Shown here piece by piece: positions 1-8,500 of a DNA stretch of 64,000 bases (position 1 is the first letter of the stretch; each line of letters starts with the position of its first letter). The DNA is from Carnobacterium sp. 17-4 (lineage in GTDB: Bacteria; Bacillota; Bacilli; Lactobacillales; Carnobacteriaceae). A program made the position numbers and the translations under genes. Below the pieces are notes generated by a model that was not told the DNA's origin, ran no database searches, and saw only the letters and a program-made list of their open reading frames with translations. Location: positions 1,786,363 to 1,850,362 of the forward strand of contig NC_015391.1 in NCBI RefSeq assembly GCF_000195575.1. The letters run 5' to 3'.

Positions 1-1320
1 ATGCCACATTTCTTCATCCGTTGCGTCTGGTTTTCCGTATTGTAAATTTTCACGAATCGTTCCAGTGAACAGTAAAGCTTTTTGCGGAGCATATCCTGTA
101 AAACTGCGCAATTCAGACTGCTTCATTTTGCGGATATCAACTCCATTGATAGCAATGCTTCCGGACTCAACATCATAAAAACGTGTGAGTAAGTTTGCAA
201 TAGTTGTTTTACCAGAACCTGTTCCCCCGACAATTGCAATTACCTCACCTTTTCTACCTTCAAAACTAATTTCTTCTAAAGCTAGTTTTTCTGCTCCAAA
301 ATAACGATAATTCACGTCTTCGAAGGATAGCGAACCGACATCTTTCTTTTGAATAGCAACTGGATGTTCAGGATCTTTAATGGTACTTTCCATAGCTAAA
401 ACGTCATTGATGCGCGCTGCCGAAACTTGTCCCCGTGGAATGAATACAAAAACCATTGATAACATCATAACGCTTATCAAAATTTGCATGGCATAAGTCA
501 GAAAAGTCACTAAATTCCCAACTTCCATATCTCCAACACTGACGTACTCCCCACCAAACCAAATGATGGCTATATTCGTTGCACTAACAATTAAAATCAT
601 AACAGGCATCATAAAACTTATAATGGTTTGTGCCTTAATAGATGTCTCAGCAAAATCTTTATTGGCTTCGTCAAAACGTTTCATTTCAGAATCATTTCGA
701 TTGAACGCACGAATAACTCGAATCCCTGTGAGGCCTTCACGAAATACTAGATTTAAACGATCTGTTTTCTTTTGCAATGATCTGAAATAAGGCACTGCAA
801 AATATAGGATCAATCCTATAAAAATTGCTAATACAGGAATAACATAGATAAAGACTTGAGCCAATTTCGGTTCACGGCTATAAGCCAATATCCCTGCTCC
901 GACAAGCATGATGGGAGCCATAATCATCATCCTCAGCATGATCATTGTCACCAATTGAATTTGTTCTACATCATTTGTCGTTCTAGTAATGAGAGAAGAC
1001 GTTCCTATTTTATCTATTTCATCGTTAGAAAAATAAGAAACTTTTTGGTAAATTTCATTGCGTAAATTTCTTCCTAATTGTTGGGATTGTTGCGCAGCCA
1101 AATAAACATTGGCAATTGCAGCAAGTATACTAACAAATGAAAACCCTAACATTTTAACGCCTACTGAGATAATATAATTTACATTCCCGGTCGCTACTCC
1201 ATTATCAATAATATCCGCTGTTAAGGTCGGAAGATACAAGTCTCCAACAACTTGAATGACCATAAAGACAACAGCCCAAAAAACAGCCCAATAATTCAAC
1301 TTTTTTAATAAATTAAACAT
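1..1320 (-). CDS. ABC exporter, fused membrane and ATPase domains (partial, 3' end outside window)
   Basis: Half-transporter of the multidrug/lipid exporter type, read right to left and cut by the window edge, so about 440 N-terminal residues are visible. The start is the ATG at 1318-1320, preceded by GGAGGAAAAG. Residues about 15-300 form a six-helix ABC membrane domain. The nucleotide-binding domain follows, with Walker A IVGGTGSGKTT near residue 365 and the Q-loop YAPQKALLF near residue 410. The ABC signature and Walker B lie outside the window. Such genes often occur as adjacent heterodimer pairs (EfrAB, LmrCD type), and a partner could sit just beyond the left edge, but this cannot be seen. 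The substrate is unknown. Confidence 0.9.
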   Translation of the reverse strand, partial: MFNLLKKLNYWAVFWAVVFMVIQVVGDLYLPTLTADIIDNGVATGNVNYIISVGVKMLGFSFVSILAAIANVYLAAQQSQQLGRNLRNEIYQKVSYFSNDEIDKIGTSSLITRTTNDVEQIQLVTMIMLRMMIMAPIMLVGAGILAYSREPKLAQVFIYVIPVLAIFIGLILYFAVPYFRSLQKKTDRLNLVFREGLTGIRVIRAFNRNDSEMKRFDEANKDFAETSIKAQTIISFMMPVMILIVSATNIAIIWFGGEYVSVGDMEVGNLVTFLTYAMQILISVMMLSMVFVFIPRGQVSAARINDVLAMESTIKDPEHPVAIQKKDVGSLSFEDVNYRYFGAEKLALEEISFEGRKGEVIAIVGGTGSGKTTIANLLTRFYDVESGSIAINGVDIRKMKQSELRSFTGYAPQKALLFTGTIRENLQYGKPDATDEEMWH

Positions 1321-1525
1321 CTTTTCCTCCTTGAGCTACGCTTTGGTTTAATACTTTCTATGCTTACTTTGTCGTCTAATGAGTCCAGCAAGTTCAAGTC
1401 GTATTCTTTATTTTATATCATTAAAAACAAATCAAAATTATGATTCCTATTATAGGTAACAATTTATTCTTTTTCAACTAACTATCCTTTCCTTATAGAC
1501 ATTGACTCTTGTTGTTTGAAGTCAA

Positions 1526-1544
1526 CTTTAGTAAACTACTAAAG
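1526..1544. promoter_or_regulatory. Candidate operator upstream of the azoreductase (perfect palindrome)
   Basis: CTTTAGTA-AAC-TACTAAAG has two perfect 8-base arms with a 3-base spacer. It lies between a TTGACT -35-like hexamer at 1502-1507 and the azoreductase ribosome site at 1581-1587, where a repressor could block transcription. There is no T-run after it, so it does not look like a terminator. Azoreductases in Bacillus are controlled by DUF24/MarR-type quinone or redox sensors; linking this site to such a regulator is inference. Confidence 0.5.
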
Positions 1545-1595
1545 AGACCAGTGAGAAAAGGCTCTCACAATAAAATTGAAAGAAGGATTCTATTT

Positions 1596-2219
1596 ATGAC
1601 ACATTTATTAGTTGTTCGTGCACACCCATTAGATAGCGAGCTTTCTCGTTCGATGCAAGTGACTGATGCCTTCGTAAAATCATATACTGATGGTCACCCT
1701 GAAGATACAATTGAAGACATTAATTTATATGATTTAGCTGTTCCAGATATCGACCGTAATTTATTACAAGCTTGGTCAGAATTGGGTACTGGTACTGCTT
1801 TTGATGAATTATCTGAAACTAAACAGCAGAAAATCACTTTATTTAATGGATACACAAACGGATTTTTACATGCTGATAAAATTGTTATCGCAAACCCTCT
1901 ATGGAACCTAAATGTTCCCGCTCGTTTAAAAGCATGGGTCGATACTATCACAGTTGCTGGAAAAACATTTAGATACAATGAAAAAGGCGAAGCAGTTGGG
2001 CTTGCTGGTGATAAAAAAGTCTTACATATTCAAGCAAATGGCGGAGTTTACGATGGAAAAGATCCCGCCAATCAATATTTAAAAACTATTTTAAATTATA
2101 TTGGTGTTAGTGATTTCCAAGAATTATTTGTTGAAGGTATGGACTATGCGCCTGACAAAGCAGCAGATATTGTAGCTGAAGGCATTGAAAAGGCAACTGC
2201 ACTAGGTAAAACATTTTAG
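1596..2219 (+). CDS. azoR: FMN-dependent NADH azoreductase
   Basis: Flavodoxin-like NAD(P)H:FMN oxidoreductase of the AzoR/AcpD family, about 207 residues, the usual size. It reduces quinones by two electrons and, less specifically, azo dyes. N-terminal LLVVRAHPLDSELSRSM is the FMN phosphate-binding start of the fold. NPLWNLNVPARLKAWVDT and the later HIQANGGVYDG are hallmark AzoR segments lining the flavin. I chose the ATG at 1596, nine bases after AGAAGGA, over an upstream in-frame start at 1509 that lacks a ribosome site and would place coding sequence over the palindrome. It is a single-gene unit followed by a strong hairpin. Its likely role is detoxification of quinones. Confidence 0.93.
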   Translation: MTHLLVVRAHPLDSELSRSMQVTDAFVKSYTDGHPEDTIEDINLYDLAVPDIDRNLLQAWSELGTGTAFDELSETKQQKITLFNGYTNGFLHADKIVIANPLWNLNVPARLKAWVDTITVAGKTFRYNEKGEAVGLAGDKKVLHIQANGGVYDGKDPANQYLKTILNYIGVSDFQELFVEGMDYAPDKAADIVAEGIEKATALGKTF

Positions 2220-2238
2220 CTAGTTGATTTAACTTCAA

Positions 2239-2288
2239 AAAAACAGACTGGAAAATTAGCTGTAGTAGCTTTTTCCCAGTCTGTTTTG
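2239..2288. terminator. Bidirectional terminator between azoR and the AI-2E family gene
   Basis: The arms AAACAGACTGGAAAA and TTTTCCCAGTCTGTTT pair with one bulged C. An inner AGCT/AGCT pair closes the loop, and A/T runs flank both sides. It can serve azoR on the plus strand and the converging gene on the minus strand. Confidence 0.85.
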
Positions 2289-2309
2289 TATACTTATATT
2301 TTATTAATA

Positions 2310-3518
2310 CTAGTCTTTTTTAGCTTTTTTATTTACCGCTACAACTGGTGGCGGGGCCGGATTCTCATCATCCTCGTATAAACCAGTGTAGTCTTTATAC
2401 CATCTAAAGAAATGAACAACGATAACTTTTAAAACGGCATATCCAGGAATACCTAAAATTACACCAGGAACACCAAAAATTTTCCCAGCGGACAGCAAGA
2501 CGATGATGATTGTAAGGGGATGAACTTCTAAGTTATTCCCTAATATTTGCGGTTGGATCACTCTTCCTTCTATCGTTTGTTCAATAGCAAATACGATCAA
2601 TACTTTAATCAACATACTTGGTGAGTCTACTAGAGCAATCACAATAGCTGGGACAGTCGCTAAAAAGGAGCCTAGATAAGGGACTAAGTTTAAGAATCCA
2701 GCCAGTACCCCTAAAGTTACAGCATATTCTAATCCAATAATAGCAAATCCTAACCAAAACATTAAACCAACAAAAAAAGCTACCATTAATTGGCCTCGTA
2801 TATATTGACTAATTTGCATATTGATTTCGGATAACAACTGATACATACTAACTCTCATTTTTGAAGGAACAATTTTCATCACATGATAAGGAAGGTTTTT
2901 TCCATCTTTCAGTAAGTAAAACAAAATAAAAGGCATGGTGATAATTGCAATAATAACATTTGTCAATGCACCTACCACGCTTCCTATACTAGCGAAAGTT
3001 GAACCTACGAATCCATCTGCTTGGTCAGAAACATTGGACATTAGATTTGTATTGAAATCAGATAATCTTGTTTGAAATTCAGATAGTACATCACTTCTTA
3101 ACCAACTATCTATTTGTGAGACAATATTATCCCAATAAGTTGGCCAATTTCCAATGATACTAATAGTCTGTTCCTGAATGATTGGAATCAACGTTGTAAT
3201 TCCCCAAACAATTAAAGCTCCTATAACAATAAATATCCAAGTTATACCTAACAAACGAGGAATTTTTTTCCGCTCCATCCAATCCACTAAAGGATTAACT
3301 AAGTAATATAACACTCCTGCTAAGATCACCGGTAATCCAATGATGCTTAAAAAATCTCTAATGGGTGAAAATACATATTCAATTTTTGGAAATACTAATA
3401 GATTTAAAAAAACCAAAAGTGTAATCAACAAAATTGAAACGACTTTATTATTTAAAATCCATTTCCGAAACCACGTAGTTTTCTCACTAGTTGTATGTTT
3501 TATTTTTTCTTCCACCAC
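2310..3518 (-). CDS. AI-2E/PerM family membrane protein
   Basis: Protein of 402 residues in the AI-2E exporter/UPF0118 family (YdbI, YueF, TqsA relatives). Members are membrane permeases; some move autoinducer-2, others act as Na+/H+ antiporters, so the substrate here is unknown. Several hydrophobic helices span residues about 28-100. A large extracellular stretch follows, and the conserved C-terminal block includes GLEYAVTLGVLAGFLNLVPYLG, a family hallmark. The tail is charged and proline-rich (NPAPPPVVAVNKKAKKD). It appears to start at GTG 3518 behind GAGAGGTGAAG. It lies 39 bases after the IIA-like gene on the same strand, so the two probably share a transcript. Confidence 0.87.
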   Translation of the reverse strand: MVEEKIKHTTSEKTTWFRKWILNNKVVSILLITLLVFLNLLVFPKIEYVFSPIRDFLSIIGLPVILAGVLYYLVNPLVDWMERKKIPRLLGITWIFIVIGALIVWGITTLIPIIQEQTISIIGNWPTYWDNIVSQIDSWLRSDVLSEFQTRLSDFNTNLMSNVSDQADGFVGSTFASIGSVVGALTNVIIAIITMPFILFYLLKDGKNLPYHVMKIVPSKMRVSMYQLLSEINMQISQYIRGQLMVAFFVGLMFWLGFAIIGLEYAVTLGVLAGFLNLVPYLGSFLATVPAIVIALVDSPSMLIKVLIVFAIEQTIEGRVIQPQILGNNLEVHPLTIIIVLLSAGKIFGVPGVILGIPGYAVLKVIVVHFFRWYKDYTGLYEDDENPAPPPVVAVNKKAKKD

Positions 3519-3557
3519 ATCTTCACCTCTCTCATTTTCTCCTATACACTTATGAAC

Positions 3558-3917
3558 CTACTTGTTGTAAGTTATTTTAGTACCCACAGATACTTCTGGT
3601 AATTCATGTGGTGATAAATAAATGCCGCTTTCGATTCGATCATCTCCTGGAACTTCTGAAAACGAAAGGGTAATGTGTCCAATGGTATTCAAATTTTCAT
3701 TTGCTAAACTTCCGACTGTTTCAATGGTATACACCTTTTCATCAAATGAAATAGTGTCTCCTGCTTGTAATTTTATCGTTTCTTTATCTTTTTCAAAAGA
3801 TTGAATAATGGCTACCGTGCGAATTTCCTCTGTAGCTTGCTCTCCAAATAAAATTATCATTGGATCTTTTTTGCTAATAGCATTTTCTCCGATTGCAGTG
3901 ATTGTTCCAATTAACAT
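3558..3917 (-). CDS. Orphan glucitol/sorbitol PTS IIA-like protein lacking the usual phospho-histidine
   Basis: About 119 residues, resembling the IIA component of the glucitol PTS (SrlB/GutA). The central block ETVGSLANENLNTIGHITLSF matches the AVGS.AEDNL..LGHVTL region of E. coli SrlB. No IIB or IIC gene lies nearby; the next gene in the apparent transcript is the AI-2E family permease. Aligned by eye with E. coli SrlB from memory, the phosphorylated histidine (His43, in CFIH) corresponds to Gln39 here (AIIQ), so the protein may not carry phosphate. I chose ATG 3917 because AGAAAGGA sits nine bases upstream; the ATG at 3926 directly abuts that site. The function is unknown. Confidence 0.75.
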   Translation of the reverse strand: MLIGTITAIGENAISKKDPMIILFGEQATEEIRTVAIIQSFEKDKETIKLQAGDTISFDEKVYTIETVGSLANENLNTIGHITLSFSEVPGDDRIESGIYLSPHELPEVSVGTKITYNK

Positions 3918-4054
3918 ATTATCCATTCCTTTCTCATTTTCATATTCTTCTATTCTTATTTATTTTACCATATTCTCTCTTCTAAAGGTTACTAAATGGT
4001 AACCTACCTATTAAACAAAAAATAACTCATTCCTTTAAAAAACACTTATAGTGA

Positions 4055-4083
4055 TTGCTACCTGTTGGCGAGACTGGTATGAT
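4055..4083 (+). promoter_or_regulatory. Promoter of the TagF-like gene
   Basis: TTGCTA, 17 bases, then TATGAT with an extended TG (TGGTATGAT). It is located 39 bases upstream of the gene's start. Confidence 0.6.
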
Positions 4084-4121
4084 AAATTAAACTAGACTAC
4101 CCAATAATGGAGGTGGATTTT

Positions 4122-6227
4122 ATGAATTCTACTACTAATGAGCAACACTTAAAATTAGAACAAACTGAAAAAATAATCAAAGAGCTTCGTCATCCATCAT
4201 TTAGTATTAAAAAACAAGATGATGACTTAATTACCTCTATCACTCTAGCGAAAGATATTTCAACGGAATTCAAAGAATTTTTCATCTTACATAGAGAAAC
4301 CGGGGAAAAATATTCTTTTACAGCAGATAGTATTAATGGAACCTATACTTTCTCAGTTGATATACGCTCTTTTATTAAAAAATATGTTCCCGAGGATCCA
4401 AAGGAACATTTTGAATTTTATTTTACTGTTCGTTATTTAATAGACGGTCATGAAATCGAAAAAGATGAACCTTTATCTCTTAATCGTTTTATTCATTACG
4501 AGTCCTATGGATTGACGGAAGTACAAGATAGCGATCATCATCTTTACCCTTATTTTAGTCGTAAGACGCAAGGCTTTTGTTTTAGCATCAATATTCCAGT
4601 ACGCAGTGTGCGCTATATTCAAGATTCAAAAATTGATACTGTCCAATTGAAAAAAGACACGCTTGGTCTAACGGGTACAATCATAACAAAAGCAATTCCC
4701 ATTAATCGAGTCGATACTGTGATGGTAGGAAGAAAATTCGGCCATCGTCAAGTTATTCATTCAGATCATCAACTTACGGATTCAACAGATGGGACGCACC
4801 TCCATTATTATGATTATCAAATTAATTTAGATTTAGAAGAATGTGCACGCGAATTTTTTATCAGCAATACAAACGACGAAGATTTTGATTTATACTTTGA
4901 ATTGTATTTAAATGGTTTTTTTGATCCGACCATTATTCGTGTCTCTAATCCCAGCGATGCAAATGCCAAGAAAAATTATGCTTGTTTTTCTTATTCTTAC
5001 GGAAAAAAAACTAAGCTTTTGGCTCCTAATTTTACTGGACAATCAAATAACTTTATTCTTTCTGTGACAAATTTTGAAAACGAAACTGTCGAATATATGA
5101 AAGAAATCCTTCCATTTGCGTCTGTTTTACGCCCTTTTTATAGCAGTCGAGGTATTTGGATTATCGGTGAAACTCCTATGGAAGCTAAAAATAATGGTTG
5201 GGCTTTTTACCGTTACATGAGACAGCACCATCCAGAAAAAGAGGTTTACTATGTCATTGATAGAACCTCGCCTGATTATGCTAAAGCAGCGGCTTTAGGA
5301 GAAGATCACCTGTTGATCTTTAAATCAAAAAAATACATTTGGACTTTATTAATGGCACAATTACTCATCACAACTGAAGAACCTTTCGCTATCTTACCAA
5401 CACGCAATCCTTTGTGGCTAGATGAGTTGGGTGCTAAGAACGTTGTTTTGCAGAAAAATGTCCTTGGATTGCAAGATATAAAAGCTAGTTTAGAATACAA
5501 TGCTAAGCGATTCAAAGCAGATTTGTTTTTTGTCAGTTCAAAAACGGAAAAACGCCTTGCAATCGAAACCTTAAACTTTCCTGAAGATAAAGTTTCTATT
5601 ACTGGTTTACCACGTTTTGACGAACTCTTAATGGACGAGACTCTTTCAGAAAAAAAACAAAAGCTACTCATTTTTCCAATGAATCATGATTCTGGTTTAT
5701 ACTATCAATCTGACGTCATTGAACACATGGTTTTATCGTTTGTTTCTCTGCTGAAAAACCCAACATTTTTAGACTTTGTTCACCAGTATCAGCTTGAGGT
5801 TGTAGCGGCTCTTCCTACTTCAATGCTTCATTATATAGCAGCTTTCACTGACTGTAATGGTACTGTATTGCTTCAAAGTCAAGAAGACATTCAGCAATTG
5901 ATTAAAGAAAGCAGTCTTTTGATCACTGATGCAGATCCTATTGCTTTTGATTTTAGTTTCCTTTTAAAACCGGTTTTATTTTATCAACCAGATATTAAAA
6001 CCCTGGCTTCTGAAGTACCGTTTAATTCTACCCATACTTATTTAAATGAGTTGCCTGGTGAAATTACAACTTCTGAAGAAAGTTTGATTCATTTGCTGGA
6101 ACAGATCGGTATAAATCAATTTCAAGTTTCCCGTAAAAACCAACAAAAAGCAGATGCACTGCTTTACTATCATGATACTCAATCGAATCAACGAATCTAT
6201 GAAGCGATTACAGATCTTCTACATTAA
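4122..6227 (+). CDS. CDP-glycerol glycerophosphotransferase family protein (TagF/TagB-like)
   Basis: About 701 residues. The C-terminal half (about 330-700) carries the GT-B-like fold of teichoic-acid polymerases and primases. Its signatures are SSRGIWIIGE, followed by YVIDRTSPDY, ITGLPRFDELL and the late LLITDADPIAFDFSFLLKP, where TagF has a SDYSS..FD motif. The N-terminal 300 residues have no recognised domain. Proteins of this type add glycerol- or ribitol-phosphate to wall polymers, or related units to capsules. No other teichoic acid gene is next to it, so the acceptor is unknown. The ATG at 4107 reads through GGAGGTGG, which is the ribosome site for the better start at 4122. It is monocistronic between a clear promoter and a terminator. 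Confidence 0.85.
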   Translation: MNSTTNEQHLKLEQTEKIIKELRHPSFSIKKQDDDLITSITLAKDISTEFKEFFILHRETGEKYSFTADSINGTYTFSVDIRSFIKKYVPEDPKEHFEFYFTVRYLIDGHEIEKDEPLSLNRFIHYESYGLTEVQDSDHHLYPYFSRKTQGFCFSINIPVRSVRYIQDSKIDTVQLKKDTLGLTGTIITKAIPINRVDTVMVGRKFGHRQVIHSDHQLTDSTDGTHLHYYDYQINLDLEECAREFFISNTNDEDFDLYFELYLNGFFDPTIIRVSNPSDANAKKNYACFSYSYGKKTKLLAPNFTGQSNNFILSVTNFENETVEYMKEILPFASVLRPFYSSRGIWIIGETPMEAKNNGWAFYRYMRQHHPEKEVYYVIDRTSPDYAKAAALGEDHLLIFKSKKYIWTLLMAQLLITTEEPFAILPTRNPLWLDELGAKNVVLQKNVLGLQDIKASLEYNAKRFKADLFFVSSKTEKRLAIETLNFPEDKVSITGLPRFDELLMDETLSEKKQKLLIFPMNHDSGLYYQSDVIEHMVLSFVSLLKNPTFLDFVHQYQLEVVAALPTSMLHYIAAFTDCNGTVLLQSQEDIQQLIKESSLLITDADPIAFDFSFLLKPVLFYQPDIKTLASEVPFNSTHTYLNELPGEITTSEESLIHLLEQIGINQFQVSRKNQQKADALLYYHDTQSNQRIYEAITDLLH

Positions 6228-6248
6228 TAGAATGATTCCAATCATTGC

Positions 6249-6284
6249 AAAAAGACACTTTTTATAAAAAAAGTGTCTTTTTGC
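6249..6284 (+). terminator. Terminator after the TagF-like gene
   Basis: AAAAAGACACTTTTT pairs with AAAAAGTGTCTTTTT across a short loop. Confidence 0.88.
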
Positions 6285-6305
6285 TTTAATTCTTTAATCA
6301 GCAAG

Positions 6306-6314
6306 TGCTATACT
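6306..6314 (+). promoter_or_regulatory. Extended -10 promoter element of the lactonase-family gene
   Basis: TGCTATACT is an extended -10. No convincing -35 is visible at the normal distance. It lies 43 bases before the start codon. Confidence 0.45.
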
Positions 6315-6356
6315 TGAAATTGAAACCTGTTACATAAAACCAAGGAGGCTTTATCA

Positions 6357-7415
6357 ATGAAAGAAACCATTTATTTAGGAACCTATACTAAAGGAAACAG
6401 TGAAGGCATTTATGAAATCATCTTAAATACTCAGACAAAACAATTAGAAGAAGCAAAACTTTTAGCAAAAGTAGGCAATCCTACTTATTTAGCTTTATCA
6501 AACGGAAAAGATATCATTTATTCTGTTAGTAAAACGGCTACTGGTGGCGGACTTGCTGCATTCAAGAAAAAACCAGCAACAACTTATGAAAATACGGCAA
6601 CTTTTTTCGAAAAAACATGTGAGTTAATTGAAGAAAATGCTGCTCCACCATGTTACGTCGCTTACGATGCCGATCGCTCATTAGTTTATACAACCAGCTA
6701 TCATGATGGCTTTGTTTCTGTTTACAAAACAGATAATAAAGGCGGTTTAACTTTAACAGATGTTAAACAACATGAAGGGTCAAGCATTCATGAGAACCAA
6801 GAAAAAGCTCATGCGCATTACTTGAATCTTACGCCGGATCGCAACTATGTTGTAGCTTGTGATTTAGGGACAGACAAAGTTTACACTTACAAAGTTTCTG
6901 AAGATGGAAAATTAGATTTAGCATCTACGTATACGGCTAAGCCTGGTACGGGTCCTCGTCACTTAGTTTTTCATCCAAATGGTAAATTTGCTTACCTTGT
7001 CGGAGAATTAACGAGCGAAATTGTTGTATTAGCTTACAATGCTGCTGATGGTTCATTTGAAACCCTACAAACCGTTTCTTCTATTCCAGACACACATACT
7101 ACTTTCAATAGTGGATCAGCTGTGCGCGTTACTGAAGATGGTCGTTTCTTGTACTCTTCTAATCGTGGCCATAATTCAATTGCGGTATATGCAATTAATG
7201 AAACGGGAGATGCTATTGAGCGTATCCAGTTGATTTCATCTGAAGGAGATACTCCTCGTGATTTCGCACTAGACCCTTCTGAGCAATTCGTAGTCGTTGG
7301 CCATCAAAATTCTGATAAGCTAACTTTATTTGAAAGAGATGCAGAAACTGGTCTGTTGTCTCTGCTTCAAAAAGATGTTTATGCTCCAGAATGTGTTTGT
7401 GTCACATTTGAATAA
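6357..7415 (+). CDS. pgl: Lactonase-family beta-propeller protein, probable 6-phosphogluconolactonase
   Basis: 352 residues, the usual length of the seven-bladed lactonase family (YkgB/Pgl type). It would hydrolyse 6-phosphogluconolactone in the oxidative pentose phosphate pathway. Family features are the opening IYLGTYTKGNSEGIYE, the blade motifs HYLNLTPDRNYVVACDLGTDKVY and GPRHLVFHPNGKFAYL, and the end SSNRGHNSIAVYAI with SEGDTPRDFALDPSEQFVVVGHQNSDKLTLF. The ribosome site AAGGAGG is correctly spaced from ATG 6357. It is monocistronic. Many family members are untested, so the exact lactone substrate is inferred. Confidence 0.85.
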   Translation: MKETIYLGTYTKGNSEGIYEIILNTQTKQLEEAKLLAKVGNPTYLALSNGKDIIYSVSKTATGGGLAAFKKKPATTYENTATFFEKTCELIEENAAPPCYVAYDADRSLVYTTSYHDGFVSVYKTDNKGGLTLTDVKQHEGSSIHENQEKAHAHYLNLTPDRNYVVACDLGTDKVYTYKVSEDGKLDLASTYTAKPGTGPRHLVFHPNGKFAYLVGELTSEIVVLAYNAADGSFETLQTVSSIPDTHTTFNSGSAVRVTEDGRFLYSSNRGHNSIAVYAINETGDAIERIQLISSEGDTPRDFALDPSEQFVVVGHQNSDKLTLFERDAETGLLSLLQKDVYAPECVCVTFE

Positions 7416-7424
7416 CACTAAATA

Positions 7425-7468
7425 AAAACTAATCTGAACCTCTAAACAGGTTCAGATTAGTTTTTTCA
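7425..7468 (+). terminator. Terminator after the lactonase-family gene
   Basis: Perfect 17-base arms starting AAAACTAATCTGAACC, followed by TTTTTT. Confidence 0.92.
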
Positions 7469-7509
7469 TTTTTATCTCAGTACAATTTATCTCTAATTAA
7501 ACTTATTTA

Positions 7510-7538
7510 TTGTAAGCCATTTTGCGATATGTTATAGT
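7510..7538 (+). promoter_or_regulatory. Promoter of the dioxygenase-flavin reductase group
   Basis: TTGTAA, 17 bases, TATAGT with an extended TG (TGTTATAGT). It ends 55 bases before the GTG start of the first gene. Confidence 0.65.
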
Positions 7539-7593
7539 TACGATATAGATTCATTTCAATGATCCATTGTTAGACGAAAGGAGATTTTATTCC

Positions 7594-8499
7594 GTGATCA
7601 AAGGCATCCATCATATCTCAGCTTTCACTAAATCAGCTAGGGAGAACCATTTTTTCTATACCTCTGTTCTTGGATTACGTTTTGTGAAAAATACAGTCCA
7701 TCAAGAAAATATAGCTTTACGCCATTTGTTTTATGGAGATTATCAAGGAAACCCTGGTACTCTACTGACTTTTTTTGAATTAAAGAATGCTGGCAGTGCT
7801 TATCCTGAAAATAATTATTTCTCCACAGTTGCCTTAAAAATTCCTAAAGGCACGTTATCTTATTGGGAATCTCGTTTAGCGCGTTATTCAATTGCAACCA
7901 CATTAGTAGATCAGAACGAACCGATTCTATTCTTTAAAGATCCTGATCACCTTGAACTCTCCCTAATAGAAGTTGATGACGTGATCCTATCTGAAAATGC
8001 GACTAAGCATTCAGATGTCCCACCCGCAAATCAGATTATAGGAATTTTTGAGAGTTTTCTTAAAGTTGAGCGTCCTGAAGACACTCTTTCTTTTTTAACC
8101 GATTATTTAGGTCTATCTTTATCAATTCCAAGAAAACGCGTTCAAATTAATCAGCAAGATGTTTTCACATCTGTTATTCCTAGCGGCAAGACAGATTTAT
8201 CTCGAATGGGAAGAGGATCTATTGATCATATTGCTTATACCGTTCATTCATCTAAAGAGCTAGAAGAGATGTATCAAAAAGCTGTACGAATGGAACTACC
8301 CATTGATCAATATGTTGAACGAGGTTATTTTAAAAGCTTATATGTAAAAGAACCAAACGGTCTAAGAATTGAATTAGCCACTGAAACTCCTGGCTTTATA
8401 CTTGATGAACCAATTGATACATTAGGAACAACACTAGCACTACCTGCTTTCTTAGAAAATAAACGAGCTGCAATCGAAGCTCAGTTGGAGGATTTTTAA
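7594..8499 (+). CDS. VOC-family ring-cleaving dioxygenase, MhqO-like (paralogue 1)
   Basis: About 301 residues with two vicinal-oxygen-chelate modules. Candidate metal ligands are the His in GIHHISAF near residue 6, the His in SIDHIAYTV near 210, and the Glu in LRIELATETPGF near 256. Related proteins (MhqO, MhqA) open hydroquinone-type rings and are induced by quinones in Bacillus. I prefer the GTG start at 7594, ten bases after AAAGGAG; the TTG at 7567 lies upstream of that site. It ends one base before the start of a paralogous neighbour, so the pair is co-transcribed and probably arose by tandem duplication. The substrate is unproven. Confidence 0.85.
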   Translation: MIKGIHHISAFTKSARENHFFYTSVLGLRFVKNTVHQENIALRHLFYGDYQGNPGTLLTFFELKNAGSAYPENNYFSTVALKIPKGTLSYWESRLARYSIATTLVDQNEPILFFKDPDHLELSLIEVDDVILSENATKHSDVPPANQIIGIFESFLKVERPEDTLSFLTDYLGLSLSIPRKRVQINQQDVFTSVIPSGKTDLSRMGRGSIDHIAYTVHSSKELEEMYQKAVRMELPIDQYVERGYFKSLYVKEPNGLRIELATETPGFILDEPIDTLGTTLALPAFLENKRAAIEAQLEDF

Positions 8500-8500
8500 T

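Noticed and set aside
1509-1595. Upstream in-frame extension of the azoreductase
   Set aside because: It has no ribosome site, reads through the palindrome, and adds residues unlike the family N-terminus.
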